Origin: Parapristionchus giblindavisi
Taxonomy: Eukaryota; Nematoda; Chromadorea; Rhabditida; Diplogasteridae
Length of the DNA: 64,000 nt
Direction: 5' to 3'
Assembly (NCBI GenBank): GCA_943737045.1
Contig: CALSFV010000006.1
Span: forward strand, 1,612,001-1,676,000
The notes beneath the pieces are model-generated. The model ran no database searches, was not told the DNA's origin, and saw only the letters and a list, made by a program, of their open reading frames with translations. Position numbers and translations under genes: made by a program. Positions 1 through 13,398 of this stretch are shown here, in pieces; the stretch's first letter is position 1; each line of letters starts with the position of its first letter.

Positions 1-3000
1 AAATCACAACAACACGTTAACATCTTTATTCGATATCGGTCAATCAATAATTCACTGTATTACATTGTGGAGTTTACATCGCTGTAGATCAATAAATATG
101 ATGCGTGAAGGCCTCATACTTCTCGAAAGACTCGGTCTGAAACTATAGATATATAATTAAATCCATTATGTTCGTCTTCATCACAAATACAGTATCATAA
201 TACGATACAGTACTGAGAGAAGATTTAAGATTAAAATCACAACAACACAAAAACATCTTTATTCGATATCGGTCAATCAATAATTCACTGTATTACCTTG
301 TGGAGTTTACATCGCTGTAGATCAATAAATATGATGCGTGAAGGCCTCATACTTCTCGAAAGACTCGGTCTGAAACTATAGATATATAATTAAATCCATT
401 ATGTTCGTCTTCATCACAAATACAGTATAATAATACGATACAGTACTGAGAGAAGATTTAAGATTAAAATCACAACAACACAAAAACATCTTTATTCGGT
501 ATCGGTCAATCAATAATTCACTGTATTACTTTGTGGAGTTTACATCGCTGTAGACCAATCAATATGAGAAGCGAAGGCCTCATACTACTCGAAAGACTCG
601 GTCTGAAACCATAGATATATAATTAAATCCATTATTTTCGTCTTCATCACAATTACAGTATCATAATACGATACAGTACTGAGACAAGATTTAAGATTAA
701 AATCACAACAACACGTAAACATCTTTATTCGATATCGGTCAATCAATAATTCACTGCATTACCTTGTGGAGTTTACATCGCTGTAGACCAATCAATATGA
801 GGAGTGAAGGCCTCATGCTTCTCGAAAGACTCGGTCTGAAACAATAGATATATAATTAAATCCATTATATTCGTCTTCATCACAAATAGAGTATCATTAT
901 ACGATACAGTACTGAGAGAAGATCAAAGATCACAACAACACATACACATCTTTATTCGGTATCGGTCAATCAATAATTCACTGTATTACATTGTGGAGTT
1001 TACATCGCTGTAGACCAATCAATATGAGGAGCGAAGGCCTCATACTTCTCGAAAGACTCGGTCTGAAACAATAGATATATAATTAAATCCATTATTTTCG
1101 TCTTCATCACAAATACAGTATCATAATACGATACAGTACTGAGAGAAGATCAAAGATTAAAATCACAACAACACGTAAACATCTTTATTCGGTATCGGTC
1201 AATCAATAATTCACTGCATTACCTTGTGGAGTTTACATCGCTGTAGATCAATAAATATGATGCGTGAAGGCCTCATACTTCTGGAAAGACTCGGTCTGAA
1301 ACAATAGATATATAATTAAATCCATTATTTTCGTCTTCATCACAAAACAGTATCATAATACGATACAGTACTGAGAGAAGATCAAAGATTAAAATCACAA
1401 CAACACATAAACATCTTTATTCGATATCGGTCAATCAATAATTCACTGTATTACCTTGTGGAGTTTACATCGCTGTAGACCAATCAATATGAGGAGCGAA
1501 GGCCTCATACTTCTCGAAAGACTCGGTCTGAAACAATTGATATATAATTAAATCCATTATTTTCGTCTTCATCACAAATACAGTATCATAATACGATACA
1601 GTACTGAGAGAAGATTTAAGATTAAAATCACAACAACACGTAAACATCTTTATTCGATATCGGTCAATCAATAATTCACTGTATTACCTTGTGGAGTTTA
1701 CATCGCTGTAGACCAATCAATATGAGGAGCGAAGGCCTCATACTTCTCGAAAGACTCGGTCTGAAACAATTGATATATAATTAAATCCATTATGTTCGTC
1801 TTCATCACAAATACAGTATCATAATACGATACATTACTGAGAGAAGATTTAAGATTAAAATCACAACAACACAAAAACATCTTTATTCGGTATCGGTCAA
1901 TCAATAATTCACTGTATGACCTTGTGGAGTTTACATCGCTGTAGACCAATCAATATGAGGAGCGAAGGCCTCATACTTCTCGAAAGACTCGGTCTGAAAC
2001 AATTGATATATAATTAAATCCATTATGTTCGTCTTCATCACAAATACAGTATCATAATACGATACAGTACTGAGAGAAGATTTAAGATTAAAATCACAAC
2101 AACACAAAAACATCTTTATTCGGTATCGGTCAATCAAAAATTCACTGTATTACCTTGTGGAGTTTACATCGCTGTAGGCCAATCAATATGAGGAGCGAAG
2201 GCCTCATACTTCTCGAAAGACTCGGTCTGAAACAATAGATATATAATTAAATCCATTATGTTCGTCTTCATCACAAATACAGTATCATAATACGATACAT
2301 TACTGAGAGAAGATTTAAGATTAAAATCACAACAACACGTTAACATCTTTATTCGATATCGGTCAATCAATAATTCACTGTATTACATTGTGGAGTTTAC
2401 ATCGCTGTAGATCAATAAATATGATGCGTGAAGGCCTCATACTTCTCGAAAGACTCGGTCTGAAACTATAGATATATAATTAAATCCATTATGTTCGTCT
2501 TCATCACAAATACAGTATCATAATACGATACAGTACTGAGAGAAGATTTAAGATTAAAATCACAACAACACAAAAACATCTTTATTCGATATCGGTCAAT
2601 CAATAATTCACTGTATACATTGTGGAGTTTACATCGCTGTAGATCAATAAATATGATGCGTGAAGGCCTCATACTTCTCGAAAGACTCGGTCTGAAACTA
2701 TAGATATATAATTAAATCCATTATGTTCGTCTTCATCACAAATACAGTATAATAATACGATACAGTACTGAGAGAAGATTTAAGATTAAAATCACAACAA
2801 CACAAAAACATCTTTATTCGGTATCGGTCAATCAATAATTCACTGTATTACTTTGTGGAGTTTACATCGCTGTAGACCAATCAATATGAGAAGCGAAGGC
2901 CTCATACTACTCGAAAGACTCGGTCTGAAACCATAGATATATAATTAAATCCATTATTTTCGTCTTCATCACAAATACAGTATCATAATACGATACAGTA

Positions 3001-6000
3001 CTGAGACAAGATTTAAGATTAAAATCACAACAACACGTAAACATCTTTATTCGATATCGGTCAATCAATAATTCACTGCATTACCTTGTGGAGTTTACAT
3101 CGCTGTAGACCAATCAATATGAGGAGTGAAGGCCTCATGCTTCTCGAAAGACTCGGTCTGAAACAATAGATATATAATTAAATCCATTATATTCGTCTTC
3201 ATCACAAATAGAGTATCATTATACGATACAGTACTGAGAGAAGATCAAAGATCACAACAACACATAAACATCTTTATTCGGTATCGGTCAATCAATAATT
3301 CACTGTATTACATTGTGGAGTTTACATCGCTGTAGACCAATCAATATGAGGAGCGAAGGCCTCATACTTCTCGAAAGACTCGGTCTGAAACAATAGATAT
3401 ATAATTAAATCCATTATTTTCGTCTTCATCACAAATACAGTATCATAATACGATACAGTACTGAGAGAAGATCAAAGATTAAAATCACAACAACACGTAA
3501 ACATCTTTATTCGGTATCGGTCAATCAATAATTCACTGCATTACCTTGTGGAGTTTACATCGCTGTAGATCAATAAATATGATGCGTGAAGGCCTCATAC
3601 TTCTGGAAAGACTCGGTCTGAAACAATAGATATATAATTAAATCCATTATTTTCGTCTTCATCACAAAACAGTATCATAATACGATACAGTACTGAGAGA
3701 AGATCAAAGATTAAAATCACAACAACACATAAACATCTTTATTCGGTATCGGTCAATCAATAATTCACTGTATTACCTTGTGGAGTTTACATCGCTGTAG
3801 GCCAATCAATATGAGGAGCGAAGGCCTCATACTTCTCGAAAGACTCGGTCTGAAACAATAGATATATAATTAAATCCGTTATTTTCGTCTTCATCACAAA
3901 TACAGTATCATAATACGATACAGTACTGAGAGAAGATCAAAGATTAAAATCACAACAGCACGTAAACATCTTTATTCGATATCGGTCAATCAATAATTCA
4001 CTGCATTACCTTGTGGAGTTTACATCGCTGTAGATCAATAAATATGATGCGTGAAGGCCTCATACTTCTCGAAAGACTCGGTCTGAAACAATAGATATAT
4101 AATTAAATCCGTTATTTTCGTCTTCATCACAAATACAGTATAATAATACGATACAGTACTGAGAGAAGATTTAAGATTAAAATCACAACAACACAAAAAC
4201 ATCTTTATTCGGTATCGGTCAATCAATAATTCACTGTATTACCTTGTGGAGTTTACATCGCTGTAGACCAATCAATATGAGGAGTGAAGGCCTCATGCTT
4301 CTCGAAAGACTCGGTCTGAAACAATAGATATATAATTAAATCCATTATATTCGTCTTCATCACAAATAGAGTATCATTATACGATACAGTACTGAGAGAA
4401 GATCAAAGATCACAACAACACATAAACATCTTATTCGGTATCGGTCAATCAATAATTCACTGTATTACCTTGTGGAGTTTACATCGCTGTAGATCAATAA
4501 ATATGATTCGTGAAGGCCTCATACTTCTCGAAAGACTCGGTCTGAAACAATAGATATATAATTAAATCCGTTATTTTCGTCTTCATCACAAATAGAGTAT
4601 CATTATACGATACAGTACTGAGAGAAGATCAAAGATCACAACAACACATAAACATCTTTATTCGGTATCGGTCAATCAATAATTCACTGTATTACCTTGT
4701 GGAGTTTACATCGCTGTAGATCAATAAATATGATGCGTGAAGGCCTCATACTTCTCGAAAGACTCGGTCTGAAACAATAGATATATAATTAAATCCGTTA
4801 TTGTCGTCTTCATCACAAATACAGTATCATAATACGATACAGTACTGAGAGAAGATTTAAGATTAAAATCACAACAACACAAAAACATCTTTATTCGGTA
4901 TCGGTAAATCAATAATTCACTGTATTACCTTGTGGAGTTTACATCGCTATAGACCAATCAATATGAGGAGCGAAGGCCTCATACTACTCGAAAGACTCGG
5001 TCTGAAACAATAGATATATAATTAAATCCATTATTTTCGTCTTCATCACAAATACAGTATCATAATACGATACAGTACTGAGAGAAGATCAAAGATTAAA
5101 ATCACAACAACACGTAAACATCTTTATTCGATATCGGTCAATCAATAATTCACTGCATGACCTTGTGGAGTTTACATCGCTGTAGATCAATAAATATGAT
5201 GCGTGAAGGCCTCATACTTCTCGAAAGACTCGGTCTGAAACTATAGATATATAATTAAATCCATTATATTCGTCTTCATCACAAATAGAGTATCATTATA
5301 CGATATAGTACTGAGAGAAGATCAAAGATCACAACAACACATAAACAACTTTATTCGACATCGATCAATCAATAATTCACTGTATTACCTTGTGGAGTTT
5401 ACATCGCTGTAGATCAATAAATATGATGCGTGAAGGCCTCATACTTCTCGAAAGACTCGGTCTGAAACAATAGATATATAATTAAATCCGTTATTTTCGT
5501 CTTCATCACAAATACAGTATCATAATACGATACAGTACTGAGAGAAGATTTAAGATTAAAATCACAACAACACAAAAACATCTTTATTCGGTATCGGTCA
5601 ATCAATAATTCACTGTATTACCTTGTGGAGTTTACATCGCTGTAGACCAATCAATATGAGGAGCGAAGGCCTCATACTACTCGAAAGACTCGGTCTGAAA
5701 CAATAGATATATAATTAAATCCATTATTTTCGTCTTCATCACAAATACAGTATCATAATACGATACAGTACTGAGAGAAGATTTAAGATTAAAATCACAA
5801 CAACACGTAAACATCTTTATTCGATATCGATCAATCAATAATTCACTGTATTACCTTGTGGAGTTTACATCGCTGTAGATCAATAAATATGATGCGTGAA
5901 GGCCTCATACTTCTCGAAAGACTCGGTCTGAAACAATAGATATATAATTAAATCCATTATATTCGTCTTCATCACAAATAGAGTATCATTATACGATACA

Positions 6001-9000
6001 GTACTGAGAGAAGATCAAAGATCACAACAACACATAAACATCTTTATTCGGTATCGGTCAATCAATAATTCACTGTATTACCTTGTGGAGTTTACATCGC
6101 TGTAGATCAATAAATATGATTCGTGAAGGCCTCATACTTCTCGAAAGACTCGGTCTGAAACAATAGATATATAATTAAATCCGTTATTTTCGTCTTCATC
6201 ACAAATAGAGTATCATTATACGATACAGTACTGAGAGAAGATCAAAGATCACAACAACACATAAACATCTTTATTCGGTATCGGTCAATCAATAATTCAC
6301 TGTATTACCTTGTGGAGTTTACATCGCTGTAGATCAATAAATATGATGCGTGAAGGCCTCATACTTCTCGAAAGACTCGGTCTGAAACAATAGATATATA
6401 ATTAAATCCGTTATTGTCGTCTTCATCACAAATACAGTATCATAATACGATACAGTACTGAGAGAAGATTTAAGATTAAAATCACAACAACACAAAAACA
6501 TCTTTATTCGGTATCGGTAAATCAATAATTCACTGTATTACCTTGTGGAGTTTACATCGCTATAGACCAATCAATATGAGGAGCGAAGGCCTCATACTAC
6601 TCGAAAGACTCGGTCTGAAACAATAGATATATAATTAAATCCATTATTTTCGTCTTCATCACAAATACAGTATCATAATACGATACAGTACTGAGAGAAG
6701 ATTTAAGATTAAAATCACAACAACACGTAAACATCTTTATTCGATATCGGTCAATCAATAATTCACTGTATTACCTTGTGGAGTTTACATCGCTGTAGAC
6801 CAATCAATATGAGGAGCGAAGGCCTCATACTTCTCGAAAGACTCGGTCTGAAACAATTGATATATAATTAAATCCATTATGTTCGTCTTCATCACAAATA
6901 CAGTATCATAATACGATACATTACTGAGAGAAGATTTAAGATTAAAATCACAACAACACAAAAACATCTTTATTCGGTATCGGTCAATCAATAATTCACT
7001 GTATGACCTTGTGGAGTTTACATCGCTGCAGACCAATCAATATGAGGAGCGAAGGCCTCATACTTCTCGAAAGACTCGGTCTGAAACAATTGATATATAA
7101 TTAAATCCATTATGTTCGTCTTCATCACAAATACAGTATCATAATACGATACAGTACTGAGAGAAGATTTAAGATTAAAATCACAACAACACAAAAACAT
7201 CTTTATTCGGTATCGGTCAATCAATAATTCACTGTATTACCTTGTGGAGTTTACATCGCTATAGACCAATCAATATGAGGAGCGAAGGCCTCATACTACT
7301 CGAAAGACTCGGTCTGAAACAATAGATATATAATTAAATCCATTATTTTCGTCTTCATCACAAATACAGTATCATAATACGATACAGTACTGAGAGAAGA
7401 TCAAAGATTAAAATCACAACAACACGTAAACATCTTTATTCGATATCGGTCAATCAATAATTCACTGCATGACCTTGTGGAGTTTACATCGCTGTAGATC
7501 AATAAATATGATGCGTGAAGGCCTCATACTTCTCGAAAGACTCGGTCTGAAACTATAGATATATAATTAAATCCATTATATTCGTCTTCATCACAAATAG
7601 AGTATCATTATACGATATAGTACTGAGAGAAGATCAAAGATCACAACAACACATAAACAACTTTATTCGACATCGATCAATCAATAATTCACTGTATTAC
7701 CTTGTGGAGTTTACATCGCTGTAGATCAATAAATATGATGCGTGAAGGCCTCATACTTCTCGAAAGACTCGGTCTGAAACAATAGATATATAATTATACC
7801 CGTTATTTTCGTCTTCATCACAAATACAGTATCATAATACGATACAGTACTGAGAGAAGATTTAAGATTAAAATCACAACAACACAAAAACATCTTTATT
7901 CGGTATCGGTCAATCAATAATTCACTGTATTACCTTGTGGAGTTTACATCGCTGTAGACCAATCAATATGAGGAGCGAAGGCCTCATACTACTCGAAAGA
8001 CTCGGTCTGAAACAATAGATATATAATTAAATCCGTTATTGTCGTCTTCATCACAAATACAGTATCATAATACGATACAGTACTGAGAGAAGATTTAAGA
8101 TTAAAATCACAACAACACAAAAACATCTTTATTCGGTATCGGTCAATCAATAATTCACTGTATTACCTTGTGGAGTTTACATCGCTATAGACCAATCAAT
8201 ATGAGGAGCGAAGGCCTCATACTACTCGAAAGACTCGGTCTGAAACAATAGATATATAATTAAACCCATTATTTTCGTCTTCATCACAATTACAGTATCA
8301 TAATACGATACAGTACTGAGAGAAGATCAAAGATTAAAATCACAACAACACGTAAACATCTTTATTCGATATCGGTCAATCAATAATTCACTGCATGACC
8401 TTGTGGAGTTTACATCGCTGTAGATCAATAAATATGATGCGTGAAGGCCTCATACTTCTCGAAAGACTCGGTCTGAAACTATAGATATATAATTAAATCC
8501 ATTATATTCGTCTTCATCACAAATAGAGTATCATTATACGATATAGTACTGAGAGAAGATCAAAGATCACAACAACACATAAACAACTTTATTCGACATC
8601 GATCAATCAATAATTCACTGTATTACCTTGTGGAGTTTACATCGCTGTAGACCAATCAATATGAGGAGCGAAGGCCTCATACTACTCGAAAGACTCGGTC
8701 TGAAACAATAGATATATAATTAAATCCGTTATTGTCGTCTTCATCACAAATACAGTATCATAATACGATACAGTACTGAGAGAAGATTTAAGATTAAAAT
8801 CACAACAACACAAAAACATCTTTATTCGGTATCGGTCAATCAATAATTCACTGTATTACCTTGTGGAGTTTACATCGCTATAGACCAATCAATATGAGGA
8901 GCGAAGGCCTCATACTACTCGAAAGACTCGGTCTGAAACAATAGATATATAATTAAACCCATTATTTTCGTCTTCATCACAATTACAGTATCATAATACG

Positions 9001-9697
9001 ATACAGTACTGAGAGAAGATCAAAGATTAAAATCACAACAACACGTAAACATCTTTATTCGGTATCGGTCAATCAATAATTCACTGTATGACCTTGTGGA
9101 GTTTACATCGCTGTAGACCAATCAATATGAGGAGCGAAGGCCTCATACTTCTCGAAAGACTCGGTCTGAAACAATTGATATATAATTAAATCCATTATGT
9201 TCGTCTTCATCACAAATACAGTATCATAATACGATACATTACTGAGAGAAGATTTAAGATTAAAATCACAACAACACAAAAACATCTTTATTCGGTATCG
9301 GTCAATCAATAATTCACTGTATGACCTTGTGGAGTTTACATCGCTGTAGACCAATCAATATGAGGAGCGAAGGCCTCATACTTCTCGAAAGACTCGGTCT
9401 GAAACAATTGATATATAATTAAATCCATTATGTTCGTCTTCATCACAAATAGAGTATCATTATACGATATAATACTGAGAGAAGATCAAAGATCACAACA
9501 ACACATAAACATCTTTATTCGATATCGATCAATCAATAATTCACTGTATTACCTTATGGAGTTTACATCGCTGTAGATCAATAAATATGAGGAGTGAAGG
9601 CCTCATACTTCTCGAAAGACTCGGTCTGAAACAATAGTTATATAATTAAATCCATTATATTCGTCTTCATCACAAATAGAGTATGATTATACGATAC
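1..9697 (-). repeat. Satellite array, left block (~42 monomers of ~230-233 bp)
   Basis: Head-to-tail monomers, mostly 233 bp, some about 7 bp shorter where the segment between AGATCAAAGAT and CACAAC lacks TTAAAAT. The consensus includes GTATCATAATACGATAC, CATCTTTATTCGATATCGG, TTGTGGAGTTTACATCGCTG and CTCGAAAGACTCGGTCTGAAA. Higher-order structure is visible: the sequence from 1 to about 1440 recurs almost exactly from 2329 to about 3765 (about 10 monomers), and a 1613 bp shift relates the blocks at 4721 and 6334. The array runs off the left edge. The sense strand, defined by the splice-like and polyA-like motifs in each unit, is the minus strand. Short reading frames of 63-83 codons recur in each unit but are not treated as genes. 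Confidence 0.97.
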
Positions 9698-10373
9698 CAC
9701 GGGTCTCCTGTAAAAGTGTAGCAACGCCTGCCACTAGGAAAAATTTTTTGTCTCCGATTTCGATGAAAGTCCTATGGTAGATGTGGTCGGGGGTCATGAG
9801 AAGGCCTAGCTACTTGATTGGGCCAAAATCGCAGATTATCGATTTTTTTGTGACCTACCACATAAACGATCATAACTCGGTCAATTTTGATCGGACATTG
9901 AGCATAGAGGTGTCATTCGAACCATATTTTAAAGCTCTACAAAAAAGCTCTTTATGAGCAGTTCGCTGCTAATTCATCTTTAGGGCGAAAAACGCGAAAA
10001 ACACTTTTTCTTATCATAAAAGTAAAATTTTCTCGAAAAATTTTTCTTGACCCCATCCATTTTATTGCAAAAATTATGTCTTCAAACCACGCCCAATATT
10101 ACTATCTAGCTCATTGCCCGTATCTCTTGGCCCCTAGGGTCGATTACTAGATAGCTCACGGACTTAGTCTATTTTTTATCAATTTCGGTTTTTTTATCGT
10201 ATCTCACTTCAAAGTTGTCCAATTACCTTTTCAAAAAAATAGAAATGATTCTCTCGAAAAGGAGATTGAAAAGTTTACTGTTCTCCAAATTCCTAGATCA
10301 AGCCATTTTCGAGTTATCAAAGGAAAACTGCTCCAATTTCGATTTTTTACCGTTTTCACGCGTTGAACAGAGA
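9698..10373 (+). repeat. Left TIR of copy 1 (676 bp)
   Basis: Inverted match to 11551-12235, essentially base for base from the CACGGG end to the GTTGAACAGAGA inner boundary. It contains two near-copies of a TAGCTCA-containing motif (ACTATCTAGCTCA and ACTAGATAGCTCA) flanking GGCCCCTAGGG. Such paired subterminal motifs could be transposase or host-factor sites, but this is inference. An open frame of about 53 codons is present in each arm and is an arm-encoded shadow, not a gene. Confidence 0.95.
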
Positions 10374-10450
10374 ATGCTATCAATTCGACAAATAAGTTTA
10401 ATTCATAATAGAAATTGCAATATAATTGAGCAAACATTGTGCACATGTCA

Positions 10451-11380
10451 TCACTGGTCAAATAGGAGGGTAGTTGATAAGTCCGGGGCGTCGTCCGAGA
10501 ACAAAGTCTTCATCTCTGAATGCATCCAATCATAGATCGCATCCGAGGAGACGGTCAGATCATTCTCGTGCACTTGTACTTCGTCCTCAATCCCTCCTCC
10601 CTCTTCATCGCATTCCTCCTCCCAGTCTTTGATGAAATCCAATGCCAGTGCCGCGTCTCTCCGAGTTCTCGACTTGCCCTTCTTCACAGCTTCCCCCTTC
10701 TTCTTAGCGAGAAGAGTCCGAATGCAGTTCTTGATCTGATCGTGGGACATCCTGTTTGCTGGCATGATATCCGTTCTGGCCTTCATTCTCTTCTCGACTT
10801 CTTCTGCTCTCAGCTTGTTTCTGGCAGCGTAGAACTCCTCGAAGAGATCCACCACCATCTGCTTGGCAACGGGGTCGTAGGGTGCACTCTTCTTCCGAAT
10901 GCGAAGTGCCCATCCTATGGGTCGCGGATGCTTTGGCGCTTGCTCGTATTCCTTGAACGATTCCGATAGGGGACCGATTCCGACTCCTTGCTGAACCTCC
11001 TCGTGCATTCTCTTGTACAGTCCAAGGGCGAAATCCATCATAGACACTCTCTCGGGTCTGATCTTGTGCTCTCCTCTATCCCAGTGTCGCTCGAGGTTCC
11101 AGTGACGGAGGAAAGTGGCCGAGCATTTACTGCATACGAAAAGCGGATTCGGGTCAGAGTCGGAGACGTGCGCGGGAGCCTTTCCAGTCACAATTTCATC
11201 ATCGACATTATCGGGCTCAGAAGTGGTGACCTTCTTCGTAGGGAAGAACCAGTAGTGGGGCTCTTCTCCATTGACGATCTTCTTCTCGTCCTCCTCCCTC
11301 AGGCCAGCTCTCCACAACTTCCCTCCATGGCTATGCCATTGGATGGAACTGTCGATTCCTTTCAGTCCCTTCACTCTCAT
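10451..11380 (-). CDS. C2H2 zinc-finger / helix-rich nuclear protein carried by the element, copy 1
   Basis: Open frame of 309 codons from the first ATG (11378-11380). The frame is open a further 55 codons upstream without an ATG, so an upstream exon is possible: GATTCAG just 5' of the ATG (minus strand) would be a good acceptor. One classical finger is visible, Cys83-X2-Cys86-X12-His99-X5-His105. A segment at about 156-230 begins GWALRIRKKS and resembles the GWAL-type domain that follows single fingers in a family expanded in some invertebrate genomes (recalled, not searched). A basic KKKGEAVKKGKSRTRR stretch (226-241) looks like a nuclear localisation signal and is followed by an acidic run (about 254-271). 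This suggests a DNA-binding or chromatin protein. No DDE/D catalytic triad is recognisable. Confidence 0.75.
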   Translation of the reverse strand: MRVKGLKGIDSSIQWHSHGGKLWRAGLREEDEKKIVNGEEPHYWFFPTKKVTTSEPDNVDDEIVTGKAPAHVSDSDPNPLFVCSKCSATFLRHWNLERHWDRGEHKIRPERVSMMDFALGLYKRMHEEVQQGVGIGPLSESFKEYEQAPKHPRPIGWALRIRKKSAPYDPVAKQMVVDLFEEFYAARNKLRAEEVEKRMKARTDIMPANRMSHDQIKNCIRTLLAKKKGEAVKKGKSRTRRDAALALDFIKDWEEECDEEGGGIEDEVQVHENDLTVSSDAIYDWMHSEMKTLFSDDAPDLSTTLLFDQ

Positions 11381-11550
11381 TCCATCTCCAATTCCTCTGA
11401 ATCTCCAAAAAAACAAGCGCACTCGTTCCAATAGATAACTGCTTTCTCTCGCATTGTTAAATAGAGAAGAGGAGGGGGAGTTTACGAACAAATACAATAC
11501 ATGAAAAGTAAAAAAAATTAAACTATTACTATCGTGCGAATGCAATATTG

Positions 11551-12235
11551 TCTCTGTTCAACGCGTGAAAACGGTAAAAAATCGAAATTGGAGCAGTTTT
11601 CCTTTGATAACTCGAAAATGGCTTGATCTAGGAATTTGGAGAACAGTAAACTTTTCAATCTCCTTTTCGAGAGAATCATTTCTATTTTTTTGAAAAGGTA
11701 ATTGGACAACTTTGAAGTGAGATACGATAAAAAAACCGAAATTGATAAAAAATAGACTAAGTCCGTGAGCTATCTAGTAATCGACCCTAGGGGCCAAGAG
11801 ATACGGGCAATGAGCTAGATAGTAATATTGGGCGTGGTTTGAAGACATAATTTTTGCAATAAAATGGATGGGGTCAAGAAAAATTTTTCGAGAAAATTTT
11901 ACTTTTATGATAAGAAAAAGTGTTTTTCGCGTTTTTCGCCCTAAAGATGAATTAGCAGCGAACTGCTCATAAAGAGCTTTTTTGTAGAGCTTTAAAATAT
12001 GGTTCGAATGACACCTCTATGCTCACTGTCCGATCAAAATTGACCGAGTTATGATCGTTTATGTGGTAGGTCACAAAAAAATCGATAATCTGCGATTTTG
12101 GCCCAATCAAGTAGCTAGGCCTTCTCATGACCCCCGACCACATCTACCATAGGACTTTCATCGAAATCGGAGACAAAAAATTTTTCCTAGTGGCAAGAAG
12201 GGTCGATTTTGCTACACTTTTACAGGAGACCCGTG
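11551..12235 (-). repeat. Right TIR of copy 1 (685 bp)
   Basis: Inverted partner of 9698-10373. It is longer by 9 bp because, about 20 bp inside the terminus, the right arm reads GGCAAGAAGGGTCGATTTTG where the left arm (reverse complement) reads GGCAGGCGTTG. The same 9 bp asymmetry is present in all five copies, so it is a property of the founder element. Confidence 0.94.
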
Positions 12236-13398
12236 ATACAGTACTGAGAGAAGATCAAAGATTAAAATCACAACAGCACGTAAACATCTTTATTCGATAT
12301 CGGTCAATCAATAATTCACTGCATTACCTTGTGGAGTTTACATCGCTGTAGATCAATAAATATGATGCGTGAAGGCCTCATACTTCTCGAAAGACTCGGT
12401 CTGAAACTATAGATATATAATTAAATCCATTATATTCGTCTTCATCACAAATAGAGTATCATTATACGATATAATACTGAGAGAAGATCAAAGATCACAA
12501 CAACACATAAACATCTTTATTCGATATCGATCAATCAATAATTCACTGTATTACCTTGTGGAGTTTACATCGCTGTAGATCAATAAATATGATGCGTGAA
12601 GGCCTCATACTTCTCGAAAGACTCGGTCTGAAACAATAGATATATAATTAAATCCGTTATTTTCGTCTTCATCACAAATAGAGTATCATAATACGATACA
12701 GTACTGAGAGAAGATCAAAGATTAAAATCACAACAACACGTAAACATCTTTATTCGATATCGGTCAATCAATAATTCACTGCATTACCTTGTGGAGTTTA
12801 CATCGCTGTAGACCAATCAATATGAGGAGTGAAGGCCTCATGCTTCTCGAAAGACTCGGTCTGAAACAATTGATATATAATTAAATCCATTATGTTCGTC
12901 TTCATCACAAATACAGTATCATAATACGATACAGTACTGAGAGAAGATTTAAGATTAAAATCACAACAACACAAAAACATCTTTATTCGGTATCGGTCAA
13001 TCAATAATTCACTGTATTACCTTGTGGAGTTTACATCGCTGTAGACCAATCAATATGAGGAGCGAAGGCCTCATACTTCTCGAAAGACTCGGTCTGAAAC
13101 AATTGATATATAATTAAATCCATTATGTTCGTCTTCATCACAAATACAGTATCATAATACGATACATTACTGAGAGAAGATTTAAGATTAAAATCACAAC
13201 AACACAAAAACATCTTTATTCGGTATCGGTCAATCAAAAATTCACTGTATTACCTTGTGGAGTTTACATCGCTGTAGACCAATCAATATGAGGAGTGAAG
13301 GCCTCATGCTTCTCGAAAGACTCGGTCTGAAACAATAGATATATAATTAAATCCATTATATTCGTCTTCATCACAAATAGAGTATGATTATACGATAC
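12236..13398 (-). repeat. Satellite spacer between element copies 1 and 2 (5 monomers)
   Basis: 1163 bp, about five monomers in minus orientation. The first monomer continues directly from the duplicated ATAC and carries the CAACAGCACGTAAAC variant. The last carries GTATGATTATACGATAC instead of the usual GTATCATTATACGATAC immediately before copy 2. Confidence 0.95.

Larger units (their letters stand above)
9698..12235 (-). mobile_element. Zinc-finger-carrying long-TIR DNA element, copy 1
   Basis: A 2538 bp element inserted in a satellite monomer. It begins CACGGGTCTCCTG and ends CAGGAGACCCGTG. ATAC is present on both sides (9694-9697 and 12236-12239) where an empty monomer has a single ATAC, so the target duplication is 4 bp. 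Very long TIRs (676 bp left, 685 bp right) enclose a 1.18 kb unique core holding one gene on the minus strand. No transposase motif is visible, so it is either a non-autonomous element that captured a gene or a family with an unrecognised mobility protein. A 4 bp duplication fits several superfamilies (for example Sola or Chapaev), and none can be assigned from the ends alone. Copy 1 differs from the others by a T in the left arm (CGGACATTGAGC instead of CGGACAGTGAGC). Confidence 0.93.

Noticed and set aside
1465..9354. Recurrent 63-83 codon frames in the satellite monomers
   Set aside because: They arise once per monomer from the repeat itself, end at the same TAA and vary with indels in the unit. 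There is no domain, signal peptide or start context, so they are treated as repeat-derived frames.
10215..10535. 106-codon plus-strand frame at the left TIR and its repeats in each copy
   Set aside because: Half lies inside the TIR and the rest is antisense to the zinc-finger gene. The TIR half reappears in the right arm, as expected for a shadow.
10520..11434. 149 and 148 codon plus-strand frames opposite the zinc-finger gene
   Set aside because: They are antisense to a frame with a clear C2H2 finger and biased codon use, and show no domain of their own.
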